A stretch of 64,000 bases of DNA from assembly GCF_011378855.1 (NCBI RefSeq), contig NZ_WTLB01000009.1, positions 1-64,000 of the forward strand, given 5' to 3'. The notes beneath the pieces were generated by a model. The model saw nothing but the letters and a program-made list of their open reading frames with translations, did not search any database and was not told the origin of the DNA. The DNA comes from Pseudoalteromonas sp. Z1A8 (GTDB lineage: Bacteria > Pseudomonadota > Gammaproteobacteria > Enterobacterales > Alteromonadaceae). Position numbers and translations under genes: made by a program. Below are positions 40,377 through 49,890 of the stretch, piece after piece. Numbering within the stretch: the stretch's first letter is position 1; each line of letters begins with the position of its first letter.

Positions 40377-41057
40377 ATGTTTAGTAAAAAAACATTCAAA
40401 TTTCTTGCTCAGCTTGATCAAAACAATAATAGAGACTGGTTTAACGACCATAAATCACAGTATGAGGAATACGTAAGAGAGCCCGCTTTAGATTTCATTA
40501 GGCAAATGCAAGCACCACTTGCTGAGGTTTCTAGCCATTTTGTCGCATCAGATAAAAAAGTGGGCGGTAGCTTAATGAGAATCCATAAAGACGCGCGCTT
40601 TAGTAAAGATAAAACCCCATATAAAACTAATGTAGGGATTCAATTTCGCCACTTTATGGGAAAAGACGTACACGCCCCGGGGTTTTACTTTCACTTAGCA
40701 AATGACGAATGTTTTATAGGTGCGGGTATTTGGCGACCAGAATCAAAGGCGCTTAACGCAATTAGAACCTGCATAGATGAAAACCCAAATAGCTATAAAA
40801 AAGCAATTTATGATGAGCAATTTAAATCTATATTCGAAATGTCAGGAGAATCACTAAAGCGACCGCCAAGAGGGTTTGAAAAAGAGCACCCATTAATAAA
40901 TGAGCTCAAGCGAAAAGACTTTATAGCCATGAGCCCACTTACTCAAAAACAAGTATGCAGCAATAACTTAGTTGATACGGTAGTAGGGCGTGTTGATCTT
41001 TGGTGGGTGAATTTGCAGCAGTGTGTTTGGTTTTTAGGCAAGGCAGAGCCTATATAG
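40377..41057 (+). CDS. DUF2461 family protein
   Basis: A 226-aa cytoplasmic protein of the DUF2461/TIGR02453 type, whose function is unknown. Typical blocks are FLAQLDQNNNRDWFNDHK at the start, MRIHKDARFSKDKTPYKTNVG in the middle, and GFYFHLANDECFIGAGIWRP. No signal peptide or membrane helix is seen. It is divergent from gorA across a 78-bp gap and appears monocistronic, with a 345-bp gap behind it. Confidence 0.85.
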   Translation: MFSKKTFKFLAQLDQNNNRDWFNDHKSQYEEYVREPALDFIRQMQAPLAEVSSHFVASDKKVGGSLMRIHKDARFSKDKTPYKTNVGIQFRHFMGKDVHAPGFYFHLANDECFIGAGIWRPESKALNAIRTCIDENPNSYKKAIYDEQFKSIFEMSGESLKRPPRGFEKEHPLINELKRKDFIAMSPLTQKQVCSNNLVDTVVGRVDLWWVNLQQCVWFLGKAEPI

Positions 41058-41128
41058 TGTGGTTATTCCCCATAAATAGGCGATAACGCAGCATAAATAC
41101 CAAACATGCGCTGCCCTTTGGGTTCTTT

Positions 41129-41212
41129 CTAGGGACGATTAACTCTTTGTTGCTCGGTTTTTACTTAGCCCACTAGGTTACAAACCTCGCGCCGTGATTT
41201 AATCGCCCCTAG
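41129..41212. repeat. Inverted-repeat element in the gap between DUF2461 gene and opdA
   Basis: CTAGGGACGATTAA (41129-41142) pairs with TTAATCGCCCCTAG (41199-41212), 14 bp with one mismatch that would be a G-U pair in RNA. The inner 56 bases hold a smaller GGTT...AACC hairpin. The full 41058-41402 gap (345 bp) has no plausible gene; this element and the opdA leader occupy it. It resembles a small interspersed palindromic element, but no second copy is present in the window. Confidence 0.5.
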
Positions 41213-41402
41213 ATTGAACAAATTTCAATCCACAAAGTTCAACACGCCCTAGAGCGTTATAAAGTGGCTGACTCATTAATGGGTTATTTGTGTTTTGCTC
41301 TGGATCAACCCTATTAAAATCACATAACTTAAAAGCGGCTGAGTTGTTTTTTTACTTTTAGACCCAACTTAAACGTAATGCATTAACGCAAAGAGAGTAT
41401 TT

Positions 41403-43442
41403 ATGAGCAACCCACTAATTGGCCTTGAAGGCTTACCACCATTTTCAAAAATAAAGCCTGAGTACGTAGTACCAGCACTAAAAGACGGTATTGAGCTTTG
41501 TCGTAAAGCCATTGATGACGTGCTAGCAAAAGGTTCGTACACGTGGGATGACTTAGTATTACCCCTTGAAGAAGCCGACGATAAATTATCGCGCATGTTC
41601 TCCCCTGTATCGCATTTAAACTCAGTAATGAATAACGACGAATTACGCGAGGCTTATGAGCAGTGCTTACCGTTAATATCTGAATATTCGACATTTGTAG
41701 GCCAGCATCAAGGTTTATACACTGCGTACAATACGCTTTATAACAGCGACGAATTTAAAACGCTGACTACAGCACAACAAAAAACAATTACTAATGCGCT
41801 ACGTGATTTTAAATTATCGGGAATTGCATTAGCACCGAAGCAGCAAAAGCGCTACGGCGAAATTAGTGCGCGTTTATCAGAGCTTGCCTCAAAATTTGGC
41901 AACAATGTAATGGATGCGACTTTAGCGTGGCACAAACACATTACTGATGAAAGCGATTTAGCAGGCTTGCCAGAATCAGCTCTTGCACTTGCAGCCGATA
42001 CAGCAAAAAGTAAAGAATTAGATGGCTGGTTATTTACACTCGATTTTCCATCATATTTACCAATAATGGCTTACGCAGATAACCGCGAACTACGCAGAGA
42101 AACCTACACTGCATTTTCTACGCGGGCATCAGATCAAGGCCCTAACGCCGGTGAATTTGATAACTCAGATATTATGAGTGAGGAGCTTGCGCTTCGCCAT
42201 GAGCTTGCACAGTTACTAGGATTCAACAGCTACGCTGAAAAGTCACTAGCGACTAAAATGGCCGAAACACCAGAACAAGTATTCTCATTTTTAGAAGACC
42301 TAGCAGCTAAATCAAAACCACAAGCAGAGCAAGAAGTCGCAGAGCTAAAAGCCTATGCTGAGCAAAAACACGGTATTTCTGAATTAGAAGCATGGGATTT
42401 TGGTTACTACAGCGAAAAGCTTAAGCAAGAAAAGTACGCTATTTCAGATGAAGTACTACGTCCTTACTTCCCAGCAAATAAAGTACTTAGCGGCTTATTC
42501 GAAACCGTTAATCGTTTATTTGGTATTAGCGTAAAAGAAGTTACCGATTTTGATACTTATCACAAAGATGTACGCTTTTTTGAAATTGTAGATAGCAGTG
42601 GCACGTTACGTGGTCGCTTTTATCTTGATTTATATGCACGCGACCACAAACGCGGTGGTGCGTGGATGGACGACTGTATGGGGCGTAAAGTCCGTGCTAA
42701 CGGCGAGCTACAAACTCCAGTGGCTTATCTAGTGTGTAACTTTAATAAAGCGGTTGGCGACAAACCTGCGCTGTTTACTCATGACGAAGTAACTACGTTA
42801 TTTCATGAGTTTGGTCATGGTATTCACCACATGCTTACACAAGTTGATGCCGCGCCAGTGGCTGGCATTAATGGTGTAGCGTGGGATGCGGTAGAGCTTC
42901 CTAGTCAGTTTTTAGAAAACTGGTGTTATGACGAAGAAGCCCTGAGCTTTATTTCGGGTCACTATGAAACGGGTGAGCCATTACCTAAAGAGTTACTTGA
43001 TAAGTTACTTGCCGCTAAAAATTACAATTCAGGCGTACAAATGCTGCGTCAAATTGAGTTTTCGCTATTCGACTTTAAAATACATAATGACTATGTAGCA
43101 AATGAACCTTGTCAAATTCAAGCGATACTAAACGACGTACGTAGCCGTACATCAATTGTTAAACCGCCAGAGTTTAACCGTTTTCAAAATGGTTTTAGCC
43201 ACATTTTTGCGGGCGGTTATAGTGCAGGTTACTACTCATATAAATGGGCTGAAGTACTTTCGGCAGATGCATTTTCTAAATTTGAAGAAGAAGGTATTTT
43301 TAATGCCGAAACAGGGCAAGCCTTTATGCAAAACATTTTAGAGAAAGGCGGTAGCGAAGAGCCAATGGAGTTATTTAAAAAATTCCGTGGGCGAGAGCCT
43401 AATGTTGATGCATTACTGCGTCACAGTGGTATTGCTGTTTAA
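41403..43442 (+). CDS. prlC: Oligopeptidase A (M3 metallopeptidase)
   Basis: A 679-aa cytoplasmic zinc peptidase that degrades short peptides and cleaved signal peptides. The zinc-binding motif is FHEFGHGIHHML (HExxH) with the distal Glu in GVAWDAVELPSQFLENW, a standard M3 arrangement. The N-terminus NPLIGLEGLPPFSKIKPEYV is typical for OpdA. GAGAG precedes ATG 41403. In several gamma-proteobacteria it is followed by rsmJ, as here after one intervening gene. Confidence 0.95.
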   Translation: MSNPLIGLEGLPPFSKIKPEYVVPALKDGIELCRKAIDDVLAKGSYTWDDLVLPLEEADDKLSRMFSPVSHLNSVMNNDELREAYEQCLPLISEYSTFVGQHQGLYTAYNTLYNSDEFKTLTTAQQKTITNALRDFKLSGIALAPKQQKRYGEISARLSELASKFGNNVMDATLAWHKHITDESDLAGLPESALALAADTAKSKELDGWLFTLDFPSYLPIMAYADNRELRRETYTAFSTRASDQGPNAGEFDNSDIMSEELALRHELAQLLGFNSYAEKSLATKMAETPEQVFSFLEDLAAKSKPQAEQEVAELKAYAEQKHGISELEAWDFGYYSEKLKQEKYAISDEVLRPYFPANKVLSGLFETVNRLFGISVKEVTDFDTYHKDVRFFEIVDSSGTLRGRFYLDLYARDHKRGGAWMDDCMGRKVRANGELQTPVAYLVCNFNKAVGDKPALFTHDEVTTLFHEFGHGIHHMLTQVDAAPVAGINGVAWDAVELPSQFLENWCYDEEALSFISGHYETGEPLPKELLDKLLAAKNYNSGVQMLRQIEFSLFDFKIHNDYVANEPCQIQAILNDVRSRTSIVKPPEFNRFQNGFSHIFAGGYSAGYYSYKWAEVLSADAFSKFEEEGIFNAETGQAFMQNILEKGGSEEPMELFKKFRGREPNVDALLRHSGIAV

Positions 43443-43469
43443 AAACAAAATGTTCAGCACAAACCAAAT

Positions 43470-43495
43470 TAAAGCGCCTCAATGGCGCTTTTTTA
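43470..43495 (+). terminator. Terminator after opdA
   Basis: Stem AAAGCGCC / GGCGCTTT with a 5-base loop and a following T run, 28 bases after the opdA stop. Confidence 0.88.
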
Positions 43496-43582
43496 TTATT
43501 TTAAAATTATTAGCTAATAATTTTTAGTAATTTTATCCTGCCGTACTATGCTTTTAACACACCTATTAAAATGGACTAAGGC

Positions 43583-44761
43583 ATGGCAAAGTTGGTATTG
43601 GCAATTGATGACGACAAATATGTTCATCATATAATTGAAGAGTCTTTAGCAGGGTTTTGTAAAATTATTCATGCAAAAGATGGCGATGAAGGATTAAGGC
43701 TAACCAATAAATACAACCCAGATATTATTTTACTCGATATTGAAATGCCAGGTATGTCAGGCTATGAGGTATGTAAAACAATAAAACAGAATGAAAACAC
43801 CCAAGATATTCCCGTTATGTTTCTCTCATCTAAAATAGAGCTTAGTGATCGTGTAAAAGGTTACAGTGTTGGCGCATCCGATTACATTACTAAGCCTTTT
43901 AATACAGAAGAGCTAATAGCACGTATAAAAGTGCTTTATGAATACAGACAAAAATGTGTAAAGCTAAAACTAGATATAGTAAAAGCAAATAAAACTGCTG
44001 AAATGGCAATGACAGAATCCGGCGATATGGGACGCATAATGCGCTACGTTGGGCAAAGTTATCATGCTAATAACTTACAGTTATTGAGTGAATATTTTTT
44101 AGCTTTTTTTGCACCTTTAAATTTAGATGTTGTTGTGGTGTTTTGGTATCAAAGCAAAGGTATGTTTTACAGTCAGCAAAGTGGTGTGTGCCCATTAGAG
44201 CAAGAGCTGCTAGAGCAGCATCGACATGCCAAACGATTTGTTGATATTGGCAGCAGTACTATTATTAACTACCCCAAAGTATCCCTTTTAATAAAAAATA
44301 TGCCCGTTGATAACGATGCTTTATATGGGCGCTACAAAGATCTGTTTCCGCATATATTAGAAGCGACCAACGAAAAGGTTGTGACTATGGAAAGAAGCGA
44401 AAGCAGTTATGAGCAGGCAGCTCAAATAAGTACAGCCCTTCAAGATATTGTTAAGCAGTTAACTACTCAAAATGTAGAGCAAAACAAAAGTACTAAAGTG
44501 TTTATAGAGCAGCTACATGAACTTGACTGCGCTATTAAGCTACAACAAACACAAGCAAATTCTGCGGATCTCACTTTATACATATCTCAATTGGATCAAA
44601 CAATGCAGTTGTTTGTATCGGCTAATAGTGATTTGGCGTTTATCAAATATCAGCTTAAACAAGTTGCCGAAAGCCGCAATGAGCTTATATCTAATTTACG
44701 TAGTAAAGCAGAAGCAACTAAGGTTAATACTAATCATCATAGTGATATAGAGCTATTTTAG
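43583..44761 (+). CDS. Response regulator with uncharacterised C-terminal half
   Basis: A 392-aa protein. Residues 1-125 are a complete CheY-like receiver: acidic pair in AIDDD, phospho-Asp in IILLDIEMPGMSGYEV, Thr/Ser switch in FLSSK and Lys in ITKPF. The remaining 265 residues carry no output domain that I recognise; they hold a mixed alpha/beta region (about 150-270) and long helices rich in Gln, Asn and Glu (about 270-385) likely to form coiled coil. There is no DNA-binding, GGDEF, EAL or HD-GYP motif. The gene has its own 140-bp upstream gap and no adjacent kinase. It could act by protein contact. Confidence 0.8.
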   Translation: MAKLVLAIDDDKYVHHIIEESLAGFCKIIHAKDGDEGLRLTNKYNPDIILLDIEMPGMSGYEVCKTIKQNENTQDIPVMFLSSKIELSDRVKGYSVGASDYITKPFNTEELIARIKVLYEYRQKCVKLKLDIVKANKTAEMAMTESGDMGRIMRYVGQSYHANNLQLLSEYFLAFFAPLNLDVVVVFWYQSKGMFYSQQSGVCPLEQELLEQHRHAKRFVDIGSSTIINYPKVSLLIKNMPVDNDALYGRYKDLFPHILEATNEKVVTMERSESSYEQAAQISTALQDIVKQLTTQNVEQNKSTKVFIEQLHELDCAIKLQQTQANSADLTLYISQLDQTMQLFVSANSDLAFIKYQLKQVAESRNELISNLRSKAEATKVNTNHHSDIELF

Positions 44762-44818
44762 TGCTTTAAAGCAAAGCGGTTGATATACTGCAGGCGTATT
44801 TTATCGTCGGAGTTTATT

Positions 44819-45574
44819 GTGGTTATTCAGTGTGCTTTTAAAGAGTTACGCCCTTATTTAAATGAATTAGAAACACGCTTTGGTTTAGCCCAATGGGCGC
44901 AAAATTGCAGTGGCTTTAGCTTACATTACGATGATAAAGGATTAAGTCTATTTAAAACCGACGAGCCAAAACTAGGTGCAATTAACGTTGATTTTGTAAC
45001 CGGTGCTGCCGCCCATAGGCGTAAGTTTGGCGGTGGTAAAGGGCAAGCAATTGCCAAAGCGGTGGGTTTAAATAAAGGCGCAACGCCTGTTGTACTTGAT
45101 GCTACCGCTGGTTTAGGGCGAGATGGTTTTGTACTTGCCTCGCTAGGGTGCAAAGTTATATTACATGAACGTCACCCGGTTGTAGCTGCACTTTTATACG
45201 ATGGTTTAAAGCGAGCCTATAGCGATATTGAAATTGGTTTGTGGATGAAAGAAAACATGAGCCTAATATTTGGCTCAAGTCATACTTTGCTCTCTCAATG
45301 CGAAAGCATGCCTGATGTTGTTTATTTAGATCCCATGTTCCCGCATCGCGAAAAATCAGCATTAGTTAAAAAAGAAATGCGCGTATTCCAAGAGCTTGTT
45401 GGTGCAGACAACGACGCTGACGACCTACTTGATTTTGCCTATCCACTTGCCAGTAAGCGTGTTGTTGTAAAGCGCCCCGATTACGCTCCATTCTTAAACG
45501 AAAAAACCCCAAGTATGCAGATCAAAACCAAAAAGAACCGTTTTGATGTCTATGTAAAGGCGGCAATGATTTAA
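44819..45574 (+). CDS. rsmJ: 16S rRNA (guanine-1516-N2) methyltransferase RsmJ
   Basis: A SAM-dependent methyltransferase of about 251 aa that modifies G1516 of 16S rRNA. The SAM-binding block is [20 protein letters not shown], the next acidic strand is [14 protein letters not shown], and the catalytic region has [21 protein letters not shown], matching YhiQ. The start is GTG 44819, with CGGAG about 6 bases upstream; the frame stays open to a TTG at 44780, but that part has no support. Confidence 0.93.
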   Translation: MVIQCAFKELRPYLNELETRFGLAQWAQNCSGFSLHYDDKGLSLFKTDEPKLGAINVDFVTGAAAHRRKFGGGKGQAIAKAVGLNKGATPVVLDATAGLGRDGFVLASLGCKVILHERHPVVAALLYDGLKRAYSDIEIGLWMKENMSLIFGSSHTLLSQCESMPDVVYLDPMFPHREKSALVKKEMRVFQELVGADNDADDLLDFAYPLASKRVVVKRPDYAPFLNEKTPSMQIKTKKNRFDVYVKAAMI

Positions 45575-45612
45575 GCATCAAAACAAATCGGCGTTATATC
45601 CCTAGAATTTAT

Positions 45613-45643
45613 GTCGCTGAAACCATACTTTGATTTCAGCGAC
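45613..45643. repeat. Perfect 10-bp hairpin between rsmJ and trmJ
   Basis: GTCGCTGAAA and TTTCAGCGAC are perfectly complementary around an 11-base loop. No T run follows, so it is not a plain terminator. Further on, TAGGATCTAG and CTAGGATCTTA at about 45690-45720 form short GATC-containing repeats. The region could be an RNA processing or REP-like site. Confidence 0.55.
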
Positions 45644-45769
45644 AACTTATCCATGTAAGAATCGTAATATTGGGTTTGATCTTAGGATCTAGCCTTTTGA
45701 ATCTAGGATCTTATTACATTTTCATGTTAGAATTTGCGCAATTTTTTGGCATAGCAAAGTAGCACAGTA

Positions 45770-46495
45770 ATGATCTTAGATGATATTCGCATTGTTTTAG
45801 TTAACACGTCACATTCCGGCAATATTGGTTCGGCGGCTCGCGCCATGAAAACCATGGGTTTATCAAAACTTTATTTAGTTGATCCTGCCTGCGAAATCGA
45901 TAGCCAAGCAAGTGCACTTGCTGCCGGCGCAACTGATGTTTTAGGCAACGCAGTTATTGTAGGTACTGTTGAAGAAGCTATAGCTGACTGTACATTAACT
46001 ATTGGTACTAGTGCGCGCTCTCGCACGCTTTCGTGGCCAATGGTTGAACCACGTGAATGTGGTGAAAAACTCGTTGCTGAAGCCGTAAATGGTCCTGTAG
46101 CTTTAGTATTTGGTCGTGAAAACAGTGGTTTAACTAATGAAGAATTACAGCTTTGTAATTATCATGTATGTATTCCTGCTAATCCAGAATATAGCTCGCT
46201 TAATTTAGCAATGGCCGTACAAACGCTTAGCTACGAAACGCGCATGGCATTTTTGAATCAACAACCTAAAAAGGTTGAAGAAGACGACGCAGTTTACCCA
46301 AGTTCAAAGCAAACAGAGCTGTTTTATGATCACCTTGAAGATACGCTTTTCAAAACAGGTTTTATCATCAAACAACACCCTGGTTTAGTTATGACTAAAT
46401 TACGTCGTTTATTTAACCGCGCCCACCCTGAAGATGCCGAAATGAATATTTTACGCGGTATTCTCACCTCAATTAATAAGGCTATCCCTAAGTAA
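45770..46495 (+). CDS. trmJ: tRNA (cytidine/uridine-2'-O-)-methyltransferase TrmJ
   Basis: A 241-aa SPOUT-fold enzyme that methylates the ribose at position 32 of several tRNAs. It opens with [23 protein letters not shown], a strong SPOUT signature, and keeps the knotted SAM site blocks [17 protein letters not shown] and [17 protein letters not shown]. The C-terminal extension (about 165-241) is typical of bacterial TrmJ. It precedes iscR, as in many gamma-proteobacteria. Confidence 0.96.
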   Translation: MILDDIRIVLVNTSHSGNIGSAARAMKTMGLSKLYLVDPACEIDSQASALAAGATDVLGNAVIVGTVEEAIADCTLTIGTSARSRTLSWPMVEPRECGEKLVAEAVNGPVALVFGRENSGLTNEELQLCNYHVCIPANPEYSSLNLAMAVQTLSYETRMAFLNQQPKKVEEDDAVYPSSKQTELFYDHLEDTLFKTGFIIKQHPGLVMTKLRRLFNRAHPEDAEMNILRGILTSINKAIPK

Positions 46496-46544
46496 CTTAG
46501 GTATAGCTATTAGTTATAAAAACCAAAGGGTAAATAACTAGCTA

Positions 46545-46569
46545 ATACTTGACTAAAATACTCAGGTAA
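46545..46569 (+). promoter_or_regulatory. IscR type 1-like operator 1 over a promoter
   Basis: A 25-bp site starting ATACTTGACT and ending ACTCAGGTAA agrees with about 23 of 25 positions of the type 1 IscR consensus as I recall it. It overlaps a promoter-like pair TTGACT (46549-46554) and TACAAT (46571-46576), 16 bp apart. Binding of [2Fe-2S]-IscR here should repress the isc operon. Confidence 0.7.
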
Positions 46570-46581
46570 TTACAATGGCTG

Positions 46582-46610
46582 TAATACTTGACCAAAGAGG
46601 TCAAGTATTA
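46582..46610 (+). promoter_or_regulatory. IscR-like operator 2, perfect 12-bp palindrome
   Basis: TAATACTTGACC and GGTCAAGTATTA are perfectly complementary around AAAGA. The outer ATACTTGAC matches the left half of the two flanking IscR sites, and here it is repeated in symmetric form. It is the most symmetric of the three sites. Confidence 0.65.
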
Positions 46611-46673
46611 AAAATTTGTTAACTCTACAATTTAAAAGTAAGAGTTTCTAAATCAAATTTTTATCAAGTGATA

Positions 46674-46705
46674 ATACTTGACTAATTTACTCTGGTAATT
46701 AAAAT
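46674..46705 (+). promoter_or_regulatory. IscR type 1-like operator 3 over a second promoter
   Basis: The site at 46674-46698 begins ATACTTGACT and ends ACTCTGGTAA, close to operator 1. It overlaps TTGACT (46678-46683) and, 16 bp on, TAAAAT (46700-46705), about 27 bp upstream of the iscR ATG. A GGGGG ribosome site lies between. Confidence 0.68.
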
Positions 46706-46731
46706 TTGCACTCTTTTGTGCAGGGGGCGTT

Positions 46732-47223
46732 ATGAAGTTAACATCAAAAGGCAGATATGCCGTTACAGCTATGCTGGATGTTGCACTACACACAGGTGTA
46801 GGTCCTGTAGCCCTTGCTGATATTTCACAAAGACAAGAAATTTCTTTGTCTTACCTTGAACAATTATTTGCTCGTTTACGTAAAAATGGCCTAGTAAGTT
46901 CTGTTCGTGGACCTGGTGGTGGTTATTTACTAGGACGTGAAGCGGGCGTTATCTCTGTTGGCGATATTATTAGCGCCGTAGACGAATCGGTTGATGCAAC
47001 ACGTTGCCAAGGTGCCGATACCGGCTGTCAGAGTGGTATGCGTTGTTTAACACATAATTTGTGGTCAGACTTAAGCGCACGCATAGAAGAATTTTTGAAT
47101 AATATTACCCTTGCTGAATTGGTGAAAAAATCAGATGTTAAAGAAATAGCATCGCGCCAAGATAACAGTATTAATAATGCAATTAAGCAGTTGGAAAACA
47201 TTCAAGTAAGCTGTCAACTTTAA
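46732..47223 (+). CDS. iscR: Iron-sulfur cluster regulator IscR
   Basis: A 163-aa Rrf2-family regulator that senses [2Fe-2S] supply. It begins with the winged-helix [18 protein letters not shown], and the cluster cysteines lie in [14 protein letters not shown], giving the typical Cys spacing of IscR. It heads the isc operon and the three operators upstream suggest autoregulation. A 24-bp gap precedes iscS. Confidence 0.96.
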   Translation: MKLTSKGRYAVTAMLDVALHTGVGPVALADISQRQEISLSYLEQLFARLRKNGLVSSVRGPGGGYLLGREAGVISVGDIISAVDESVDATRCQGADTGCQSGMRCLTHNLWSDLSARIEEFLNNITLAELVKKSDVKEIASRQDNSINNAIKQLENIQVSCQL

Positions 47224-47247
47224 GGTTGACCTGCAGCGGAGAGAGAA

Positions 47248-48465
47248 ATGAAGTTACCGATTTATTTAGATTACGCAGCGACCACGCCTGTTGATGAACG
47301 TGTTGCTAAAGAAATGATGCAATGCCTGACAATGGACGGTAAGTTTGGTAATCCTGCGTCACGCTCACATCGTTTTGGTTGGCAAGCAGAAGAAGCTGTT
47401 GACCAAGCACGTACAGATATTGCTGATTTAATTAATGCAGACCCACGTGAAATTGTTTTCACATCGGGTGCAACTGAATCAAATAACCTTGCTATTAAAG
47501 GTGCAGCACAGTTTTACAAGAAAAAAGGTAAGCACGTTATTACCGCTAAAACTGAGCATAAAGCTGTAATCGACACATGTCGTGAGCTTGAGCGCCAAGG
47601 TTTTGAAGTAACTTACATGGACGTTGAAGAAAACGGCCTACTTGATTTACAAAAACTTGCCGACACAATGCGTGACGACACAGTACTTGTAAGCATCATG
47701 CACGTTAATAACGAGCTAGGTGTAATTCAAGATATCGCGACTATTGGCGAAATGTGTCGCGAACGTAAAATTATGTTCCACGTAGATGCAGCGCAAAGCG
47801 CGGGTAAAGTATTAATCGACGTGCAACAGCTTAAAGTTGATTTTATGTCGTTCTCTGCACATAAAGTGTATGGCCCTAAAGGTGTTGGTGCACTTTACGT
47901 TCGTCGTAAACCACGTGCTCGCCTTGAAGCGCAAATGCACGGTGGCGGACATGAACGCGGTATGCGCTCTGGTACGCTAGCTACTCACCAATTAGTGGGT
48001 ATGGGTACAGCGTTTAAAATTGCTAAGCAAGATTTCGAAAAAGATCACGCACACATCAGCGCCTTACGTAATCGTTTAATCGACGGCATTATGGCTGATA
48101 TGGACGAAGTATACTTTAACGGCACGCAAGACCAATCAGTACCTGGCATTGTAAACATCAGCTTTAACTTTGTTGAAGGTGAGTCGTTACTTATGGCAGT
48201 AAAAGACATTGCAGTATCGTCAGGTTCAGCCTGTACATCTGCAAGCTTAGAGCCTTCTTATGTATTACGTGCACTTGGCCGTAACGACGAATTAGCACAT
48301 AGCTCAATTCGTTTTAGTATTGGTCGCTTTACTACCGAAGAAGAGATTGATTACACCGTCGAATTAATGAAAAACTCTATCGGTCGCCTACGTGAGATGT
48401 CTCCACTTTGGGAGATGCATCAAGAAGGTATTGATTTAGATTCAGTTGAATGGGCTCACCACTAA
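47248..48465 (+). CDS. iscS: Cysteine desulfurase IscS
   Basis: A 405-aa PLP enzyme that removes sulphur from cysteine and hands it to IscU and other acceptors. PLP lysine is in [12 protein letters not shown]; the catalytic cysteine loop is [13 protein letters not shown]; the start [17 protein letters not shown] and the C-terminal [17 protein letters not shown] are typical. GAGAG precedes ATG 47248. Confidence 0.97.
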   Translation: MKLPIYLDYAATTPVDERVAKEMMQCLTMDGKFGNPASRSHRFGWQAEEAVDQARTDIADLINADPREIVFTSGATESNNLAIKGAAQFYKKKGKHVITAKTEHKAVIDTCRELERQGFEVTYMDVEENGLLDLQKLADTMRDDTVLVSIMHVNNELGVIQDIATIGEMCRERKIMFHVDAAQSAGKVLIDVQQLKVDFMSFSAHKVYGPKGVGALYVRRKPRARLEAQMHGGGHERGMRSGTLATHQLVGMGTAFKIAKQDFEKDHAHISALRNRLIDGIMADMDEVYFNGTQDQSVPGIVNISFNFVEGESLLMAVKDIAVSSGSACTSASLEPSYVLRALGRNDELAHSSIRFSIGRFTTEEEIDYTVELMKNSIGRLREMSPLWEMHQEGIDLDSVEWAHH

Positions 48466-48506
48466 TAGTGTGAGCACATACCCTAGCAGGTAATGAGGAT
48501 AGAATA

Positions 48507-48890
48507 ATGGCTTATAGTGATAAAGTAATCGACCACGTAGAAAACCCACGTAACGTAGGTACTCTAGATAAGAATGATCCGTCAGTGGCAACGGGTATGG
48601 TAGGCGCACCAGCATGTGGTGACGTAATGAAATTGCAAATCAAAGTATCTGCCACTGGCGTTATTGAAGATGCAAAATTCAAAACCTACGGTTGTGGTAG
48701 CGCAATTGCTTCATCTTCACTTGTAACAGAGTGGGTTAAAGGCAAAACGCTAGACGAAGCAGCGACAATTAAAAACACTGATATCAGTGCAGAGCTAGAA
48801 TTACCACCAGTGAAAATTCACTGTTCAATTTTAGCCGAAGACGCAATTCAAGCAGCAATTGCAGACTACAAAAGCAAACAAGCGAAGTAA
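48507..48890 (+). CDS. iscU: Iron-sulfur cluster scaffold IscU
   Basis: A 127-aa scaffold on which new clusters form. The three ligand cysteines are in GAPACGDVMKL, YGCGSAIASSS and KIHCSILAEDA, and the HscA recognition motif LPPVK is intact just before the third cysteine. It lies 41 bp after iscS and 12 bp before iscA. Confidence 0.97.
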   Translation: MAYSDKVIDHVENPRNVGTLDKNDPSVATGMVGAPACGDVMKLQIKVSATGVIEDAKFKTYGCGSAIASSSLVTEWVKGKTLDEAATIKNTDISAELELPPVKIHCSILAEDAIQAAIADYKSKQAK

Positions 48891-48902
48891 GAAGAGAAAC
48901 TC

Positions 48903-49226
48903 ATGGCAGTGACATTGACAGATGCGGCAGCAAACCGCGTACAATCATTTTTAGCAAACCGCGGTAAAGGTTTAGGCCTGCGCGTTGGCATTAAAACGAC
49001 GGGCTGTTCAGGTCTTGCTTATGTACTTGAGTTTGTTGACGATTTAAACGAAGACGATGAAACTTTTGCGGCTAAAGGCGTAACATTAATTGTTGACGCT
49101 AAAAGCTTAGTTTACATCGATGGCACAGAGCTCGACTACACTAAAGAAGGCTTAAATGAAGGGTTTAAATTTAGAAACCCTAATCAAGCAGATGAGTGTG
49201 GTTGTGGCGAAAGCTTTACCGTTTAA
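48903..49226 (+). CDS. iscA: Iron-sulfur cluster assembly protein IscA
   Basis: A 107-aa A-type carrier with the three conserved cysteines in [10 protein letters not shown] and the C-terminal CGCGESF. It passes clusters or iron to target proteins. It is followed by a hairpin before hscB. Confidence 0.96.
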   Translation: MAVTLTDAAANRVQSFLANRGKGLGLRVGIKTTGCSGLAYVLEFVDDLNEDDETFAAKGVTLIVDAKSLVYIDGTELDYTKEGLNEGFKFRNPNQADECGCGESFTV

Positions 49227-49252
49227 GCTTTAAAGATCTTTGTAGTATAAAT

Positions 49253-49287
49253 AAGCCCTGCCAGTTAATGTAGGGCTTTGTTATTTT
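49253..49287 (+). terminator. Hairpin between iscA and hscB, possible attenuator
   Basis: AAGCCCT (49253-49259) pairs with AGGGCTT (49272-49278), followed by TGTTATTTTT. It lies inside the isc operon, 26 bp after iscA. The 12-base loop and modest stem suggest partial termination or a processing point that lowers hscBA-fdx relative to iscRSUA. Confidence 0.6.
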
Positions 49288-49321
49288 TGAAATTAATTTC
49301 TGAATTTTATTGGTTGAAGTT

Positions 49322-49849
49322 ATGCGCTATTTTGAGTTATTTGCAATACCAGTTGACTACAATATTGATTTGGTAACAGTTAATAAGCACTACTTGGAAT
49401 TACAACGTACTGTGCATCCCGATCGCCACGCCAATGCGAGCAGTCGCGATAAGTTAATGGCTGTGCAAAGCGCCGCCGAAATTAACGATGCGCTACAAAT
49501 ATTAAAGCACCCAGTAAAGCGTGCTGAATATATGTTGAGCGAGCTAGGCGTTGATATTCGTGCAGAGCAGCAAACCTTGCAAGATCCAATGTTTTTAATG
49601 CAGCAAATGGAACTTCGCGAAGAGCTTGAAGAGTTAGCATCGTCGAGCGATCCTGATACTGCGATTGCAAATTTTGAAAAACAAATTAAGCAACTAAACG
49701 CGCAGTACAGTGCACAACTTGCCGAGCAACTAGCAAGTAACGATGAGCAGCAATATCAACTTGCCGCAGACAATATTCGTAAACTGAAATTTGTTTATAA
49801 ATTACGTGACGAACTAGAGCGCATTGAAGACAGTTTATTTGACGATTAA
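49322..49849 (+). CDS. hscB: Co-chaperone HscB
   Basis: A J-domain protein of about 175 aa that brings IscU to HscA. The J domain has the HPD motif in TVHPDRHA, and the C-terminal helices (about 90-170) are the IscU-binding part. ATG 49322 is preferred, giving [10 protein letters not shown]; the frame is open four codons earlier at 49310. It is followed by hscA after 41 bp. Confidence 0.95.
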   Translation: MRYFELFAIPVDYNIDLVTVNKHYLELQRTVHPDRHANASSRDKLMAVQSAAEINDALQILKHPVKRAEYMLSELGVDIRAEQQTLQDPMFLMQQMELREELEELASSSDPDTAIANFEKQIKQLNAQYSAQLAEQLASNDEQQYQLAADNIRKLKFVYKLRDELERIEDSLFDD

Positions 49850-49890
49850 TTACTTGCTGCAAAGCGAGCAACACGAGTTTAAAGAGCATT

